From NCBI RefSeq assembly GCF_003576645.1, contig NC_044917.1:16264290-16328289 (forward strand): DNA of 64,000 nt, read 5' to 3'. The DNA comes from Ipomoea triloba. Taxonomy: Eukaryota; Streptophyta; Magnoliopsida; Solanales; Convolvulaceae. The notes under the pieces are model-generated. The model was not told where the DNA came from. It was given only the letters and a program-made list of their open reading frames with translations, and searched no databases. Within the stretch, counting starts at the first letter, position 1. Every line of letters starts with the position of its first letter. This document shows, one piece after another, positions 34,984-47,139 of the stretch. The position numbers were made by a program, and so were the translations under genes.

Positions 34984-35989
34984 TCATCCTGGGCCGTACA
35001 CGTGGAGGGTAAGGATCGGATGGGCGGTAGTAGAAATAGGGGGTGCGCGATCTGATTAGGACAGAAAAAGTGGGGGACACGAAGATTCCTGCGGTCAAGT
35101 GGTCAAGTCTTCTCTTCGCCTGGTCAGCAGTCCCGAGGTCGATTCCAGGCATCTAGGTCATCCTTTTTCCAATAAGTCTTTCCTTAGTCATTTCATCGTT
35201 ATTTGTACTCACCTATGTACTCGTGCGCTGGCCGTGATGGGCTTGTTATATATTCTGCTTTAATACTATAGTTATCTAGTCTCGTTTGATATTGTGACAC
35301 CCGGTCGGGCTTGTTATATATTCTGCTTTAATACTATAGTTATCTAGTCTCGTTTGATATTGTGACACCCGGTTTATGGTGGACCCGGTCCTGATAAAAC
35401 CATCAGAAATATATATTGTTTTAAACTTTTTTCAACACATGTGAGGAAAAAGATCTAATGGTCATTTAGCTTATTGTAATCGAATTCAATATTTTCTTAA
35501 TTGAATCTAATGTTCATAGGATGCAATTTGTAGTTTGTTCTGTTTAAATTTCCAAAATAGATGTAATGCACACTTAAGTCATTTATTTTTAATTTTATCT
35601 CCATGTTGAATTATTTATTTTCCCTTCTAATAAGTTGTTGCTTTCTGTTTCCCGCGCTCACATATTAACCAGACAATCACAGTCCCTTCAGAGTCCTTCC
35701 TCAATGAACTAAACGTTGTTGAGGTTTGCCTATGTAAACCTCAATTGTTTTTACATAATGAGCTTGTTATTGGCTTGAGGTGCAAAAACCTTTCTTCCAT
35801 TTTTAGTTTCTAGTTTGCTTTATTTCTCCATTATCTTGAACTTTTTCTTCAGCAGCTTATGGCTTTTCTTTTATGTAGGACATGAAGAGACAATGTGATG
35901 AAAAAAGGTGCAAACTAGTGTCATCACTCTGATGTGTTGTACTATCTACTTAGATTTATTCTTACTCTGGCTTATGGATCTCCAGAGAA
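34984..35989. other. Noncoding part of CACTA element 1
   Basis: Contains a weak tRNA-like A/B-box arrangement at about 35088-35150 and a 68-bp tandem duplication (35239-35306 and 35307-35372, starting GGGCTTGTTATATATTCTGC). The rest is AT-rich without an ORF. Confidence 0.5.
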
Positions 35990-36912
35990 TCATATGATCA
36001 ATTGATCAAAAAGTATACAGAGAAGGGAAATCTAAGAGGAGCCAAAGAGGACTGTTTTTCTTCTCACCAACTACAAGCGACTTATGATGAATATGATGAG
36101 GGAGCAAATGTCTTTGTACTGCGCATGAAGTCCCTCCGACAAGGACAATCCCGTAGTCTTCTAACTCAAGCTGCTAGGCACCATGCAGCCCAGGTTCCTT
36201 TTTTATTTTAAATTACGTACTTTGCTTTCTTTCAAGCTTCAGTATCATGGAAAACATAAATTTGTTGCACCTTTCATGTTGGATGATAATTAAAATGCTT
36301 ATCTTTTTCTTCCTAGAATCCTAGTAGATATCCTTCTTTAGGATAATAATTAAAATGCTTATCTTTTTCTTCCTAGAATCCTAGTAGAATCCATATTTGC
36401 ATACTATTTCATGTTTGTAGGAAGTTGCTTGAAATAAATCGATGTCTAGTAGCAAATGAATCTAAATTTGATTATACCACCTGCCCACCTGGCCTAATTT
36501 ATTTTTTGTTATTTGTTTTTTTTAAGAATTAACTTCTAGTGCACTGGACATTCCTTTTTGTTTCAAGTATCAGCTGATCTCTAACACGGCCTTATTATGT
36601 TTTGGACTTCAATGTTTTTTCCCCTATGAACATCTACAGGAGGTTATCCTGGACCAGGGGTGTATGAATTTAACCTTTATCTTGCAAAACTCTATCATTT
36701 TGGTTTTCATTTTCTATGCGTTTTAGTTGCTTAAGTTGGCATTGACCATTCTTGTATAACTGAAATGATCTCCACCATTTGTGTTTTGATAATGAATGGA
36801 TTTTGCATAGGTACCATACTACTGTGGCATGGGAGCTGACAAAGCTTTCGAGTGTGACATTGTGGACTCACATTCTACTAATTCAAATGATGAAAACATA
36901 AGAGATGATTAG
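35990..36912 (+). pseudogene. Terminal exons of a CACTA second-gene-like protein
   Basis: Exon-like piece 1 ends at 36193 before GT and encodes LRMKSLRQGQSRSLLTQAARH, a conserved stretch I associate with plant CACTA/Ptta-type ORFs. A short piece at 36640-36660 encodes EVILDQG after a CAG acceptor. The last piece, 36811-36912, encodes VPYYCGMGADKAFECDIVDS and ends in TAG. The middle donor is poor, so the gene may be broken. It lies near the right end of CACTA 1, in the expected orientation. A 60-bp tandem duplication sits at 36284-36390. Confidence 0.45.
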
Positions 36913-37130
36913 ATTATGTTTATTAATATATTTGGTATTGTTTCTAATGATGTAACATTACACTTCTATACTTTTGTTATGGTGAATTTGTGATTGAGTT
37001 TGAATGTTTTGATATAGTATATTTTACAATTATATTATTCGGGTACTATATTATAGATTTAAAGCATGTATGTGATACTAATTAGTGGGTAGTTATTTTA
37101 TTCTTATTTTTTATTTTAAACAAAATCTAA
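36913..37130. other. AT-rich 3' region before the CACTA 1 subterminal repeats
   Basis: No ORF. Leads into the AGCGACGG repeats that begin near 37130. Confidence 0.4.
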
Positions 37131-38290
37131 ATTAGCGACGGGTTGAAATTTTGTAGTTGAATTTAGCGACGGATATATCCGTCGCTAAACATAGCGACAT
37201 ACTTTAGCGACGGATATGTCCGTCGTTATTCCCTCATAAATTTCATCATCAAATTCATCGCCGGAAGGAATTTAGCGAAGGATTTATTTTATTTAGCGAA
37301 GAATATTTCCATCGCTAGACCCTAGCGACGGAAAAAAAAAATTTGTCGCTAAATTCTAGCAAGGAGGGTTTTGCCGAAGGACTAATTTCGTCGCTAATCC
37401 ATCGCTAAAGGGTTTAGCGACGGATTTTGTTCTTTTAGCGACGGATTTTATTCGTCGTTAAAAACGCATTTTTTTTGTAGTGGCATGCATTATAGCATAT
37501 GAATAGGTCTAGTTAATATATATGTTATGGTATTTTAGGATGGTCACAACATACAAATGTCATACTAATACTTGGATTGAAAAGTTGTATCAATGTAGAG
37601 AAAAATGGTGCCCTGCATTTAACAAAGATTATTTTTCTGGTGGTATTTTATCTTCACAAAGGAGTGAAACCACAAATCACTCTATTTCTAGAAGGTTATC
37701 CAAGATTGCTGGACTATGTGATTTCTATAGCTCTTTTGTTGGTGTTGTTTCGGAATGGAGAGGTAGAGAGAATGGGGAAGATGTTCGGTGTTCCCAAGGT
37801 GTACCTGCAATGGCTATGGATCACATTAAGATTCTTTCACACGCCAGGGATATATACGATTGAGATATATTACTTGTTCGAAGAGCAGTTTTTGAAAGGG
37901 GCATCATGCTATCAAGAGTGTGTGCTATTTGAAGGTGGTGTGTATAAGCATCATGTTTGGAGGCCCGGGGTTGATATTATTAGGCATGAAGTGATTTTTA
38001 ACATTAGAGAGTTAGATATTTGTTGCAATTGCAAGTTGTTCACTGAAACGGGGATCCTATGTTGTCACTGTTTACGCATTTTAAACGTGCATTGTGTGTC
38101 TGAAGTCCCTAAGAAATATATTCTGAAGAGATGGACTAAAAAATTTTTGGAAGTTGAGAATGTTGGTATTGCCTCCCCATCTCAGTGTTTTAATGTTGCC
38201 TCTTATATTTGGACTTTAGAGATCACTAGGAAATTTCAGAAGTTGGTTGTTTATTGCCAAGAAAACAGTGAAGGACGGAAAATTTGTGAG

Positions 38291-39069
38291 TGATGGGTAA
38301 ATACGCACAAAAGACTGATCCGTATAGCCGGTCCGCCAAGAAGTCACACGACCGGTCCATCATAGTCATCAACCGAACTGGAATAAATCACTTGTGATCA
38401 ACCGGTCTGCTTGTACCGATAGGCCTCGTGACAAAATGCTCTCAGATCACCCTTGGAGTCGCCCTGACAGAAACACACCCGATCGGTCTACCGAAGGATG
38501 ACCGGTCGGTCAACAATATGACGCAACATGCAAGCCGAAACCTTATCTTACACAACAAGTAAAGCAGCCCAACTTGCGCCTGCGGGGCGGCCCTGCAACC
38601 TCGACCAGTCAACCTACGCGTAGCCTACAGAGTGACCGCCTGACCAAGCCAACAAGAAGGTGCCACGTCAAGCCACTTGCAGCTGGTGCATTAAATGCAT
38701 ACACCGACTTCATTTGTATAAATAGGAGGGTCTCCCCTTACTTCTCATCTCCATCTGATTGTAACTACTACTACTCACTACTTGTAATCTCACCCTACAA
38801 CATCAATCTATATCACGGTCTACACTCAGTGTAACCGTTCACTCGTAATTCCCGCTTTGTAATTGCAACCTGACCACCCTACAATAGCAGCCTGCGTTAT
38901 TCTAAGCGACCCGCTCGTAATCACTTACCACTCGGGATACCACTCAGCTTTGAACTGCCCGGTCGCCCTACGGTAGACCGACCGGCTGACCTACGAACGC
39001 TCTCCCACTTATTCACGAACATACGTATTCGTAGTGTAATCGTACCCCCCGGTTCTATTTACGCTATTA
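38291..39069 (+). mobile_element. Solo LTR in the last exon of the FAR1-type gene
   Basis: This 779-bp insert is flanked by the 5-bp duplication GTGAG (38286-38290 and 39070-39074). Removing the insert and one GTGAG restores the reading frame on both sides. It starts TGATGGGTAA and ends CTATTA, so the right end is TA instead of the usual CA. A TATA-like box (TATAAATAGG) lies at about 38718. It is rich in 'ACCGGTC' words (38330-38520). No internal retroelement genes are present. Confidence 0.85.
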
Positions 39070-40090
39070 GTGAGCAACCAGTTTTAGATGCCAACAGAAG
39101 AGTTGAAGCTGAGTATGGCCCTATTTTCTTCGAAGGCGAAGATTGTGAGCTAGAATCCTCAAGTGGTGTTATAAAAGATCCATCAAGCAGGAGGTTGAAA
39201 GTGTTACGTAATAGAAGGGTGAGCAGCGTGATTGAAAAGAAATACAAGAAAGCAAGGGGTCAAAAGCAGCTTGCTCATATAGCTGCATCTAAAACAAAAT
39301 CGGTTGTGCAATCTCAAGTTGAAGATGCTATTTCTAATATTGTTGGGAATGGGTATCTTGTGCATCTAAGGTTTNATTGAAAAGTTGTATCAATGTAGAG
39401 AAAAATGGTGCCCTGCATTTAACAAAGATTATTTTTCTGGTGGTATTTTATCTTCACAAAGGAGTGAAACCACAAATCACTCTATTTCTAGAAGGTTATC
39501 CAAGATTGCTGGACTATGTGATTTCTATAGCTCTTTTGTTGGTGTTGTTTCGGAATGGAGAGGTAGAGAGAATGGGGAAGATGTTCGGTGTTCCCAAGGT
39601 GTACCTGCAATGGCTATGGATCACATTAAGATTCTTTCACACGCCAGGGATATATACGATTGAGATATATTACTTGTTCGAAGAGCAGTTTTTGAAAGGG
39701 GCATCATGCTATCAAGAGTGTGTGCTATTTGAAGGTGGTGTGTATAAGCATCATGTTTGGAGGCCCGGGGTTGATATTATTAGGCATGAAGTGATTTTTA
39801 ACATTAGAGAGTTAGATATTTGTTGCAATTGCAAGTTGTTCACTGAAACGGGGATCCTATGTTGTCACTGTTTACGCATTTTAAACGTGCATTGTGTGTC
39901 TGAAGTCCCTAAGAAATATATTCTGAAGAGATGGACTAAAAAATTTTTGGAAGTTGAGAATGTTGGTATTGCCTCCCCATCTCAGTGTTTTAATGTTGCC
40001 TCTTATATTTGGACTTTAGAGATCACTAGGAAATTTCAGAAGTTGGTTGTTTATTGCCAAGAAAACAGTGAAGGACGGAAAATTTGTGAG

Positions 40091-40869
40091 TGATGGGTAA
40101 ATACGCACAAAAGACTGATCCGTATAGCCGGTCCGCCAAGAAGTCACACGACCGGTCCATCATAGTCATCAACCGAACTGGAATAAATCACTTGTGATCA
40201 ACCGGTCTGCTTGTACCGATAGGCCTCGTGACAAAATGCTCTCAGATCACCCTTGGAGTCGCCCTGACAGAAACACACCCGATCGGTCTACCGAAGGATG
40301 ACCGGTCGGTCAACAATATGACGCAACATGCAAGCCGAAACCTTATCTTACACAACAAGTAAAGCAGCCCAACTTGCGCCTGCGGGGCGGCCCTGCAACC
40401 TCGACCAGTCAACCTACGCGTAGCCTACAGAGTGACCGCCTGACCAAGCCAACAAGAAGGTGCCACGTCAAGCCACTTGCAGCTGGTGCATTAAATGCAT
40501 ACACCGACTTCATTTGTATAAATAGGAGGGTCTCCCCTTACTTCTCATCTCCATCTGATTGTAACTACTACTACTCACTACTTGTAATCTCACCCTACAA
40601 CATCAATCTATATCACGGTCTACACTCAGTGTAACCGTTCACTCGTAATTCCCGCTTTGTAATTGCAACCTGACCACCCTACAATAGCAGCCTGCGTTAT
40701 TCTAAGCGACCCGCTCGTAATCACTTACCACTCGGGATACCACTCAGCTTTGAACTGCCCGGTCGCCCTACGGTAGACCGACCGGCTGACCTACGAACGC
40801 TCTCCCACTTATTCACGAACATACGTATTCGTAGTGTAATCGTACCCCCCGGTTCTATTTACGCTATTA
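40091..40869 (+). mobile_element. Second assembled copy of the same solo LTR
   Basis: Looks identical to 38291-39069 at offset 1800, with the same GTGAG flanks (40086-40090, 40870-40874). It lies inside the probable assembly duplication, so it is probably not an independent insertion. Confidence 0.8.
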
Positions 40870-41329
40870 GTGAGCAACCAGTTTTAGATGCCAACAGAAG
40901 AGTTGAAGCTGAGTATGGCCCTATTTTCTTCGAAGGCGAAGATTGTGAGCTAGAATCCTCAAGTGGTGTTATAAAAGATCCATCAAGCAGGAGGTTGAAA
41001 GTGTTACGTAATAGAAGGGTGAGCAGCGTGATTGAAAAGAAATACAAGAAAGCAAGGGGTCAAAAGCAGCTTGCTCATATAGCTGCATCTAAAACAAAAT
41101 CGGTTGTGCAATCTCAAGTTGAAGATGCTATTTCTAATATTGTTGGGAATGGGTATCTTGTGCATCTAAGGTTTGGAGGTTCAAATTTTTGTCATTTTAG
41201 TTCAAATGCAAATCAAGAGGACAATCAGAGTGTGTCTTAATGTTTGTATGCATTCAATGATATAAGTTGATTTGTGAGTAGGTTTTTGTTTGTTAGTTTT
41301 TTTTTTCCAGATCTGCAGTTGTATTTTTT

Positions 41330-41797
41330 ATACACAGAACTATTACAAGTAATACACAGAATGTTACCACAGGATGCACAGAATTATTTATCACCAAACA
41401 TAACATGCACAGCAACAGAAACCATTTGATGTTATCTCTTATATTGGACTATGTAATACATAGAATGATACTCTGTAATACACAGAACAATACTCACTAA
41501 TACACAGAATATGAACTGCAATCCATAACATGTTCATAGTTAGACGACAGAGTTAGAAGCCAGGGTTTAGCATTTAGGGTTTAGGGTTTAGGGTTTAGCA
41601 TTTATACTTTAGCATTCAGGGTTTATGGTTTAGGGTTTAGCATTTAGGACTATGTACAGAGATATATCATTCAATACACAAAATGTAAGTCAACAATACA
41701 CAGAATATAACTCTGTAATACACAGAATATTACTCTGTAATACACAGAATCTCAACATGTCTACACATAATTTTTATGGTTTAAGGTTTAGCATTTA
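41330..41797 (-). repeat. AATACACAGAAT motif cluster with TTTAGGG telomere-like run
   Basis: Repeated AATACACAGAA(T/C) (for example 41355, 41457, 41480, 41500, 41697, 41720) is the complement of the motif in the FAR1-type introns. 41563-41645 contains several TTTAGGG units, the plant telomere repeat, mixed with 'TTTAGCATTTA' variants. The array stops at the LINE 3' end. Confidence 0.75.
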
Positions 41798-44700
41798 CTG
41801 TTTTTTTTTAAAATCAAAATAAAATTTATTAATAAACAAAAAAAGTCTTACAAAAGATGGCCCAAAAGTGACCATAAATCAAATAAGGCCAAAAGAAATG
41901 ACCCAAACCTAAACTAATGGAATAATAAATTGGACCCAGGCCCAAAAATAGTAGCCCAGGTTTAAAGAATGAAAGCTTAAAAATAATTGCTCAAGCTAAG
42001 TATAGCCCAAACATAAATGAAGAAATAAAGAAATAATGAAATGAATAAATGCCAGAAGCTTGTGAGCAGCCCAAGTCTTCAAGTACGTTGTTGAAATTTC
42101 GACAGCATAACGAATGTTTTAGGGGCTATCCAAGGAGACAGAAACACTAAACAGCTGGCAAACACACCAAAACCAGAACAAAGCACTAAACCAAGCACCA
42201 TGTGTATCAGCTAAGCACCATGCGTCGTCCTGCCGCATCCGGCAACATAACACTTGTTTCAAGGAAAACAGTTGTAATGCATACCAAGCACAGCACAAGG
42301 CACCCAGAGCCACCAAACCCATAGGCACACAGGCCACTCAGAAAACAAGATGAAATCATAACAAATAACTAGAAAAATCCATCATAAACTAATGGTTGCA
42401 CGCATGCCTAAAAAATACATCAGCACGTAGGCCATCCAACGGCAAAAACCAGAGAGCAGTTCAGAACCAGAAACCCCAACGGGATTAGCTACTATTGGCC
42501 AGCAGCAAGCCTGGACTAACCGCCAACGGATTTGAAAAATTCTCACCCGGCCACCGTTCAGCCCGGGTCAGGGTGCAACTTCTTACCGCAAGCACCGACG
42601 TTGAGGCATGGTCTGTTCAAAGAAAAGCCCACAAGGGCGAAACCAAGATAGCTCGAAGACCAAACACACCTCAGAAGGCCAAAGGAAAATAAAGAGACAT
42701 ACAATGAACAAGAAGAATGCACACCTCTAATAAAATAAAATAAAATAAGCTAGCAAGCAGAAAACAAAGACTAATGAATGAATGAATACTGTTCAAGAAA
42801 TAAGAACAAGACATGAAAGAACAGTAAACACCTCAAGCATATCCTACCCCACCCGGAACCCAGAAGGGGTTCAGCTACTATTGGCCAACAGCAAGCCTGG
42901 CTAGTAGTGGTGGGAATAGGCCAGGCCCCTACGTAGGGGCCTACGGCCTGGCCTACTTAAGGCCTGACCTGTTTAGTAAAAAGGTCAGGCCTAGGCCTAT
43001 TTAAAAGCCTATTTATGTAAATAGGTTCAGGCCTATATGTAAAGGCTTGGCCAAGAGCTCACAGGCTTGGCCTACGAGCTCGCAGGCTTGGCCTGTTTAT
43101 ATATATAATTTATATTTATTATATATTTTATTTTATAACTAATATCTTTTCATATTTATAATATAACCCCCACTATATATATACATATATTTTTTAACCA
43201 AATAACCCTAATCGATAGCCCCACTTTCCCATCCCAATTGAGCAAATCGTAGACGCGCGTCTTCATCCCCAATTGAACAAATCTTTGACGTGAGATGTTG
43301 TTTTATGTTTATTGGTTTAATTATTAATTTATTATTTACTTGTTTATTATTAAGAACCAGTAGTCCAATGGTTTAATTTATATTGATTAATGTTTCTTGG
43401 TTTATTTAATTATTTGTTTACTAGTTTAATTATTAATGTTTAGTTGTTTAATTATTAAGTTTACTAGTTTAGTGTTTAATGTTTACTAGTTGAGTAGTTG
43501 AGTTGTTGTTTAATGTTTACTGAATTACTGGTTTAATTATTATTTACTTGTTTAATTATTAAGAATCAGTAGTCCACTGGTTTAATTATTATTAATTAAT
43601 GTTTACTGGTTTATTTAATTATTTGTTTACTAGTTTAATTATTAATGTTTAGTTGTTTAATTATTAAGTTTAGTAGTTTAGTGTTTAATGTTTACTTGTT
43701 TAATGTTAGATACTTTATATAGGATGACAAGTAACAATACAAATGAATCTATTCTTGAACAAGTTAACGTGCAAGTTACAACTACAACTCCATCAATTCC
43801 ACCAATTTCTTCAAGTCAACCAATTGAAAGTAACAATTCTGAAGAAGTGAGTAGGGGTGAACTTGCTAATGATTTAATCATATAAAAAAAGAGGCGAAAA
43901 ACGTCAGCAGTGTGGAATGATTTTGAAGAAATTGAAGTTGACAATGGTACAAAGAAAGCAATGTGCTTGTATTGTAAGGATAAGTTATCTACTGGTGGAA
44001 GGGGGGCAAGCACTAGCCATCTTAAGAGGCCACTACTACAGAAGTCACATACAACGTCGGCTATTTAACGTTGGCTAAATAATTACCCGACGTTAAAGGT
44101 TCGTTAATTAATTAAAAAGAAATAAAAACTCTTTATTAACAACCGACGTTAAAGGCTTGACATAAGAAGATTGCGCGATACGACGTCAGCTAATGTTCTA
44201 GCCGGCGTCGTATCGCATAGGAAATCAACCCCCGGCGCGATACGACGTCGGCTAGGACATTAGCCGACGTCGTATCGCGCCGAATCTTTTAATTTGAACC
44301 TACAACGTCGGTTACTATAAATAACCGACGTTGTAGGGTTTTTAATAAGGTCGGGGGCCGCGAATTTCAGACCATAATAACCTAAACTTCCTCGCACACC
44401 ACCAAGCCGTCGCTCACCTCCACCGCCGCACCGCCGACAACGACTGCCCACCGCCGCACCGCCGGGAATCCGCGTCGCAGGTAATTTTTTAATTTCTATT
44501 TATTTTAAAATTTTTTTATTTTTGAATTATTATAGTTGAAAATAATGTTTTTGGTTATTATAGTTGAAAATAATGTTTTTAGAAATTATTAGATGTTTTT
44601 GGTTATATATTTCGAATTATTTGTCTATATATCTGATAAATTCTAGCACTGTGTTGGATTTTGGGTATGTAAAATGCTACTTGTACTCGTAGAGTGTATT

Positions 44701-46053
44701 AAAAGATAAAAATGTTGGGCAGGGCAACCCCAGCCAAATTGGTAACGTTGTTGTTTGTAACCACGAGATTACAAATTTGATTTTTAGTGAGAGTGACCTA
44801 TTGGTCTCCTTAGTTTGAGCGGGTCAGTTATGGGCAATCTAAGCATCTTTACCTCCTTATAGCCCTTTGCTGATTAGAATCACAAGGCGGGGTTTATCTA
44901 GTTTGAGCCGGTTACTATAAGTAATTTAGTCTGGTTTACTTTCTTGGTACTTTGCTAGTAAGGGTCTATCCAGTGCACTCTTTGGTAGTCACTACGGGTT
45001 TCTCTATAACGAATGATTGGATTGTGTGTAGTAGAACTTCTTGGGGTACAAAAGTATGTGTTTTTTTATTGTGGAGAATATGCAATAACATCTTGCCATG
45101 TCATTTTCAGATACCCATCAGGTATGGTATACTATTGGGGACATTGTCTCCCCTTTGGTACTGCCTGTTGCATCACAAATATCATGACGTTGTTATTTGC
45201 CGAAGGATATAAATATAGGAGAAAATTTGACCAAGAGTTGATACAATTTGTCAATATTTGTTGTCACAGCATTGGAAGTTCACTGCCTTAGATTTTTGTC
45301 ATATAATTTATTGCAAATTTATGACCTTTTAGCCATGCTCAACAGAAAAGATCTTTTAAATCTGGGTAATTTGCAGTAAGGAGTGGAACATAAAAATGCT
45401 GAACTTACTTAATCTTAAGGGGTGTAATAAGGCTTTAGCCTTTTGAATAATTCACACTTATTAAATCATGGACAAGTTGCTTATGCAGTAGCTGGAAATT
45501 TTTGCAGAGGATCAGATAAACAATAGGAGTTATTACTGTAAAGCATTGAATACCACATATTAGAAATTTAGAATTGTTATGCTTATACATTAGCTATAAG
45601 TTATTGAACTATTCGCTCTTATTCTGCTTTTTATTAGTTGATTTACTCACCAGAAGAAAATTGGCAGTTGAAAAGTATGACTGCTAATGAAAATTGCTTA
45701 TAAGTCCATAATCCTACAAGGTCTGGCTTCTGGGTGTAGGTTTGTAAATGGTTATAGTTCTTTTCCATAGTTATGAGGTTACTGGTAAGTTACCTTTCTG
45801 ATAATAAATAATGGACACAAAGGAGATGTGATCAATTGAATGGTTTCTATCCATTAATGATCAACAATATTTATGATTGATAATCTTGCGAATTATTCAA
45901 TCGAAAGTAATGCACATTGCACAATGACGATGAATTAAATGCATTGTTAATGTTTTACTCCTTTTGCCTATAAATATTGTTGTAGTTATATCCTATTGCT
46001 ATTAAGTTCAAAAACGAAAGGATAGTAGGAAAATAAGTAGTCTCACAAACAAG

Positions 46054-46263
46054 ATGAGCACTGAGGATGGAGAAAAATCAAGGAATTGCTTTGATCAGAA
46101 AGGAACTGAAGATCAAAGTGTCCCATTGTTCAAACTTTTCTCCTTTGCAGATAGGTTTGATATTGCTGTAATGATCATTGGAACAGGAGCTGCCATGGCC
46201 AATGGGTTGGCACAACCATTCATGTCCATCATCTTTGGTGAGCTAATAAATTCTTTTGCCATG
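46054..46263 (+). pseudogene. Captured first exon of an ABCB (P-glycoprotein-type) transporter
   Basis: From the ATG at 46054, 70 codons run up to a GT at 46264. After a short polar N-terminus come LFKLFSFADRFDIAVMIIGT and NGLAQPFMSIIFGELINSF. These match the N-terminal tail and first membrane segment of plant ABCB transporters (full length about 1,250 aa). No later ABCB exon follows; the next exons belong to a Ulp1-like gene. It may be transcribed as a fusion, but the frame across the possible splice was not established. Confidence 0.8.
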
Positions 46264-46326
46264 GTTATTATACATAATGTACGGTGCCATATAGTATTTA
46301 TGTATACATATCTCTTATATTTATAG

Positions 46327-46781
46327 GTGTGTGAAATCAACATTACATTCTAAAGGAAAGAAAACAAATCATCAACCAAAATGGATTAATTGTTTGGTAA
46401 GTATTTTATACATTTGTAAAACTACATATATTTCATTGTTTTTAATTAAATGAATTCTTAATTGTATTATAATTCAAATATAGTGTGCCAAACAAGTTGG
46501 AGGCACCGAATGCGGGTATTATGTGATGAAGTACATGTTTGAAATTCTTTCCAAAGAAGCATACGAAGGAATGGATAAGGCAAGTAATTTAAGAAAATAC
46601 ATTTCTCATTCAAATTTTAAAAATACTAGCTTAAATTAGCTTACTAATTATTTATTACTTTTCAACATTATAGATAGTGGAGAGAGTTGGTTCATTGAGC
46701 TACAATCAACAAGAGATTGATGAAGATAGAGACACATGGGCCAAGTACTTCATTGATGAATGGATTAATACATTGCATTAG
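46327..46781 (+). pseudogene. C-terminal exons of a Ulp1/C48 SUMO-protease-like transposon gene
   Basis: Exons are 46327-46396, 46484-46579 and 46674-46781 (TAG). The second carries QVGGTECGYYVMKYMFEIL, the block holding the catalytic cysteine of C48 peptidases. The third ends in QEIDEDRDTWAKYFIDEW. The His/Asp part of the active site would lie in upstream exons that are missing. The second intron uses a GC donor (AAG|GCAAGT). Such genes ride in many plant CACTA and MULE elements. Confidence 0.75.
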
Positions 46782-47139
46782 TATGTGAAATAGTAATGTG
46801 AGATGTATTGCTTTTATTGCTTTTATGTGAAATAGTAATGTGAGATGTATTGCTTTTATTGCTTTTGGTACAAAGTTTGGGAGAAGATTATTGCTTGTAT
46901 TAATTAATATAGATAATTTTTGATGAACTTGTATTATTAATTAGTATCAATTGTGAGATTTATTATGAACTTGTATTATTAATTAGTATCAATTGTGAGA
47001 TTTATTACTTTTATTAATTTTGATATTATAAATATAAATTGTACAGGTTTTGAATGTGATTGTGATAGCTATATATATTTGAACAGGTTTTGGGTGTAAA
47101 CAGAAAAATAAAATGAATATTTAAAAAAAAATTACCCTA

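Larger units (their letters stand above)
29570..37482. mobile_element. CACTA element 1, inserted in intron 2 of the FAR1-type gene
   Basis: The right end reads ...TTTTTTTTGTAGTG (37482), the complement of CACTACAAAAAAAA; the left end is GACTACAAAAAAACGC (29570), one base off canonical CACTA. Flanking triplets are GTA and GCA. Both ends are packed with 'TTTAGCGACGGATTT' subterminal repeats in both orientations (29590-30290 and 37130-37460), as in plant En/Spm elements. It is 7.9 kb as assembled, but about 1.7-2.0 kb is an apparent assembly duplication. Inside are a C-rich leader-like region (30300-30625) followed by a GTATGT donor, a minus-strand GC-rich insert, and small exons of a second CACTA gene. 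Confidence 0.8.
37576..41174. other. Direct duplication joined at a single N: probable unmerged contig overlap
   Basis: 37576-39374 and 39376-41174 are identical at a constant offset of 1800 wherever compared. The N at 39375 is the joint. Copy 1 stops mid-codon at the N, and copy 2 alone continues to the gene's stop codon, as expected if two contig ends overlap. Confidence 0.88.
27743..41240 (+). pseudogene. FAR1/FRS-type (MULE transposase-derived) gene, decayed and interrupted
   Basis: Exon 1 is 27743-27833, with an in-frame TAG at 27761. Exon 2 is 28292-29363: FAR1 DNA-binding domain (YEVYNDYAFRLGFSVRKG, HNHELVPPSKS), then MULE transposase (LLVHDTMYRTNKYDMICGPF, TDQCAAMAAAISQVFP, HRLCIWHIGENSKNHIKG). 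Intron 2 (29364-37538) is 8.2 kb, and its ends restore the family sequence exactly. Exon 3 starts at 37539 and includes the SWIM zinc finger (CNCKLFTETGILCCHCLRI). A solo LTR interrupts it, and the C-terminus ends in TAA at 41238-41240. Frameshifts lie at a G7 run (about 28735), near 28935, near 29156 and near 37855. An assembly duplication repeats part of exon 3. FAR1 relatives are either transcription factors or MULE transposases; this copy is broken. Confidence 0.8.

Noticed and set aside
37539..41240. Two tandem FAR1-type C-terminal genes
   Set aside because: The copies are identical, including the same solo LTR and target duplication, and join at an N. An assembly overlap explains this better.
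45013..45291. ORFs in CACTA 2 upstream of the ABCB exon
   Set aside because: They overlap in two frames, show no family resemblance and have no splice signals that join them to the neighbouring exons.
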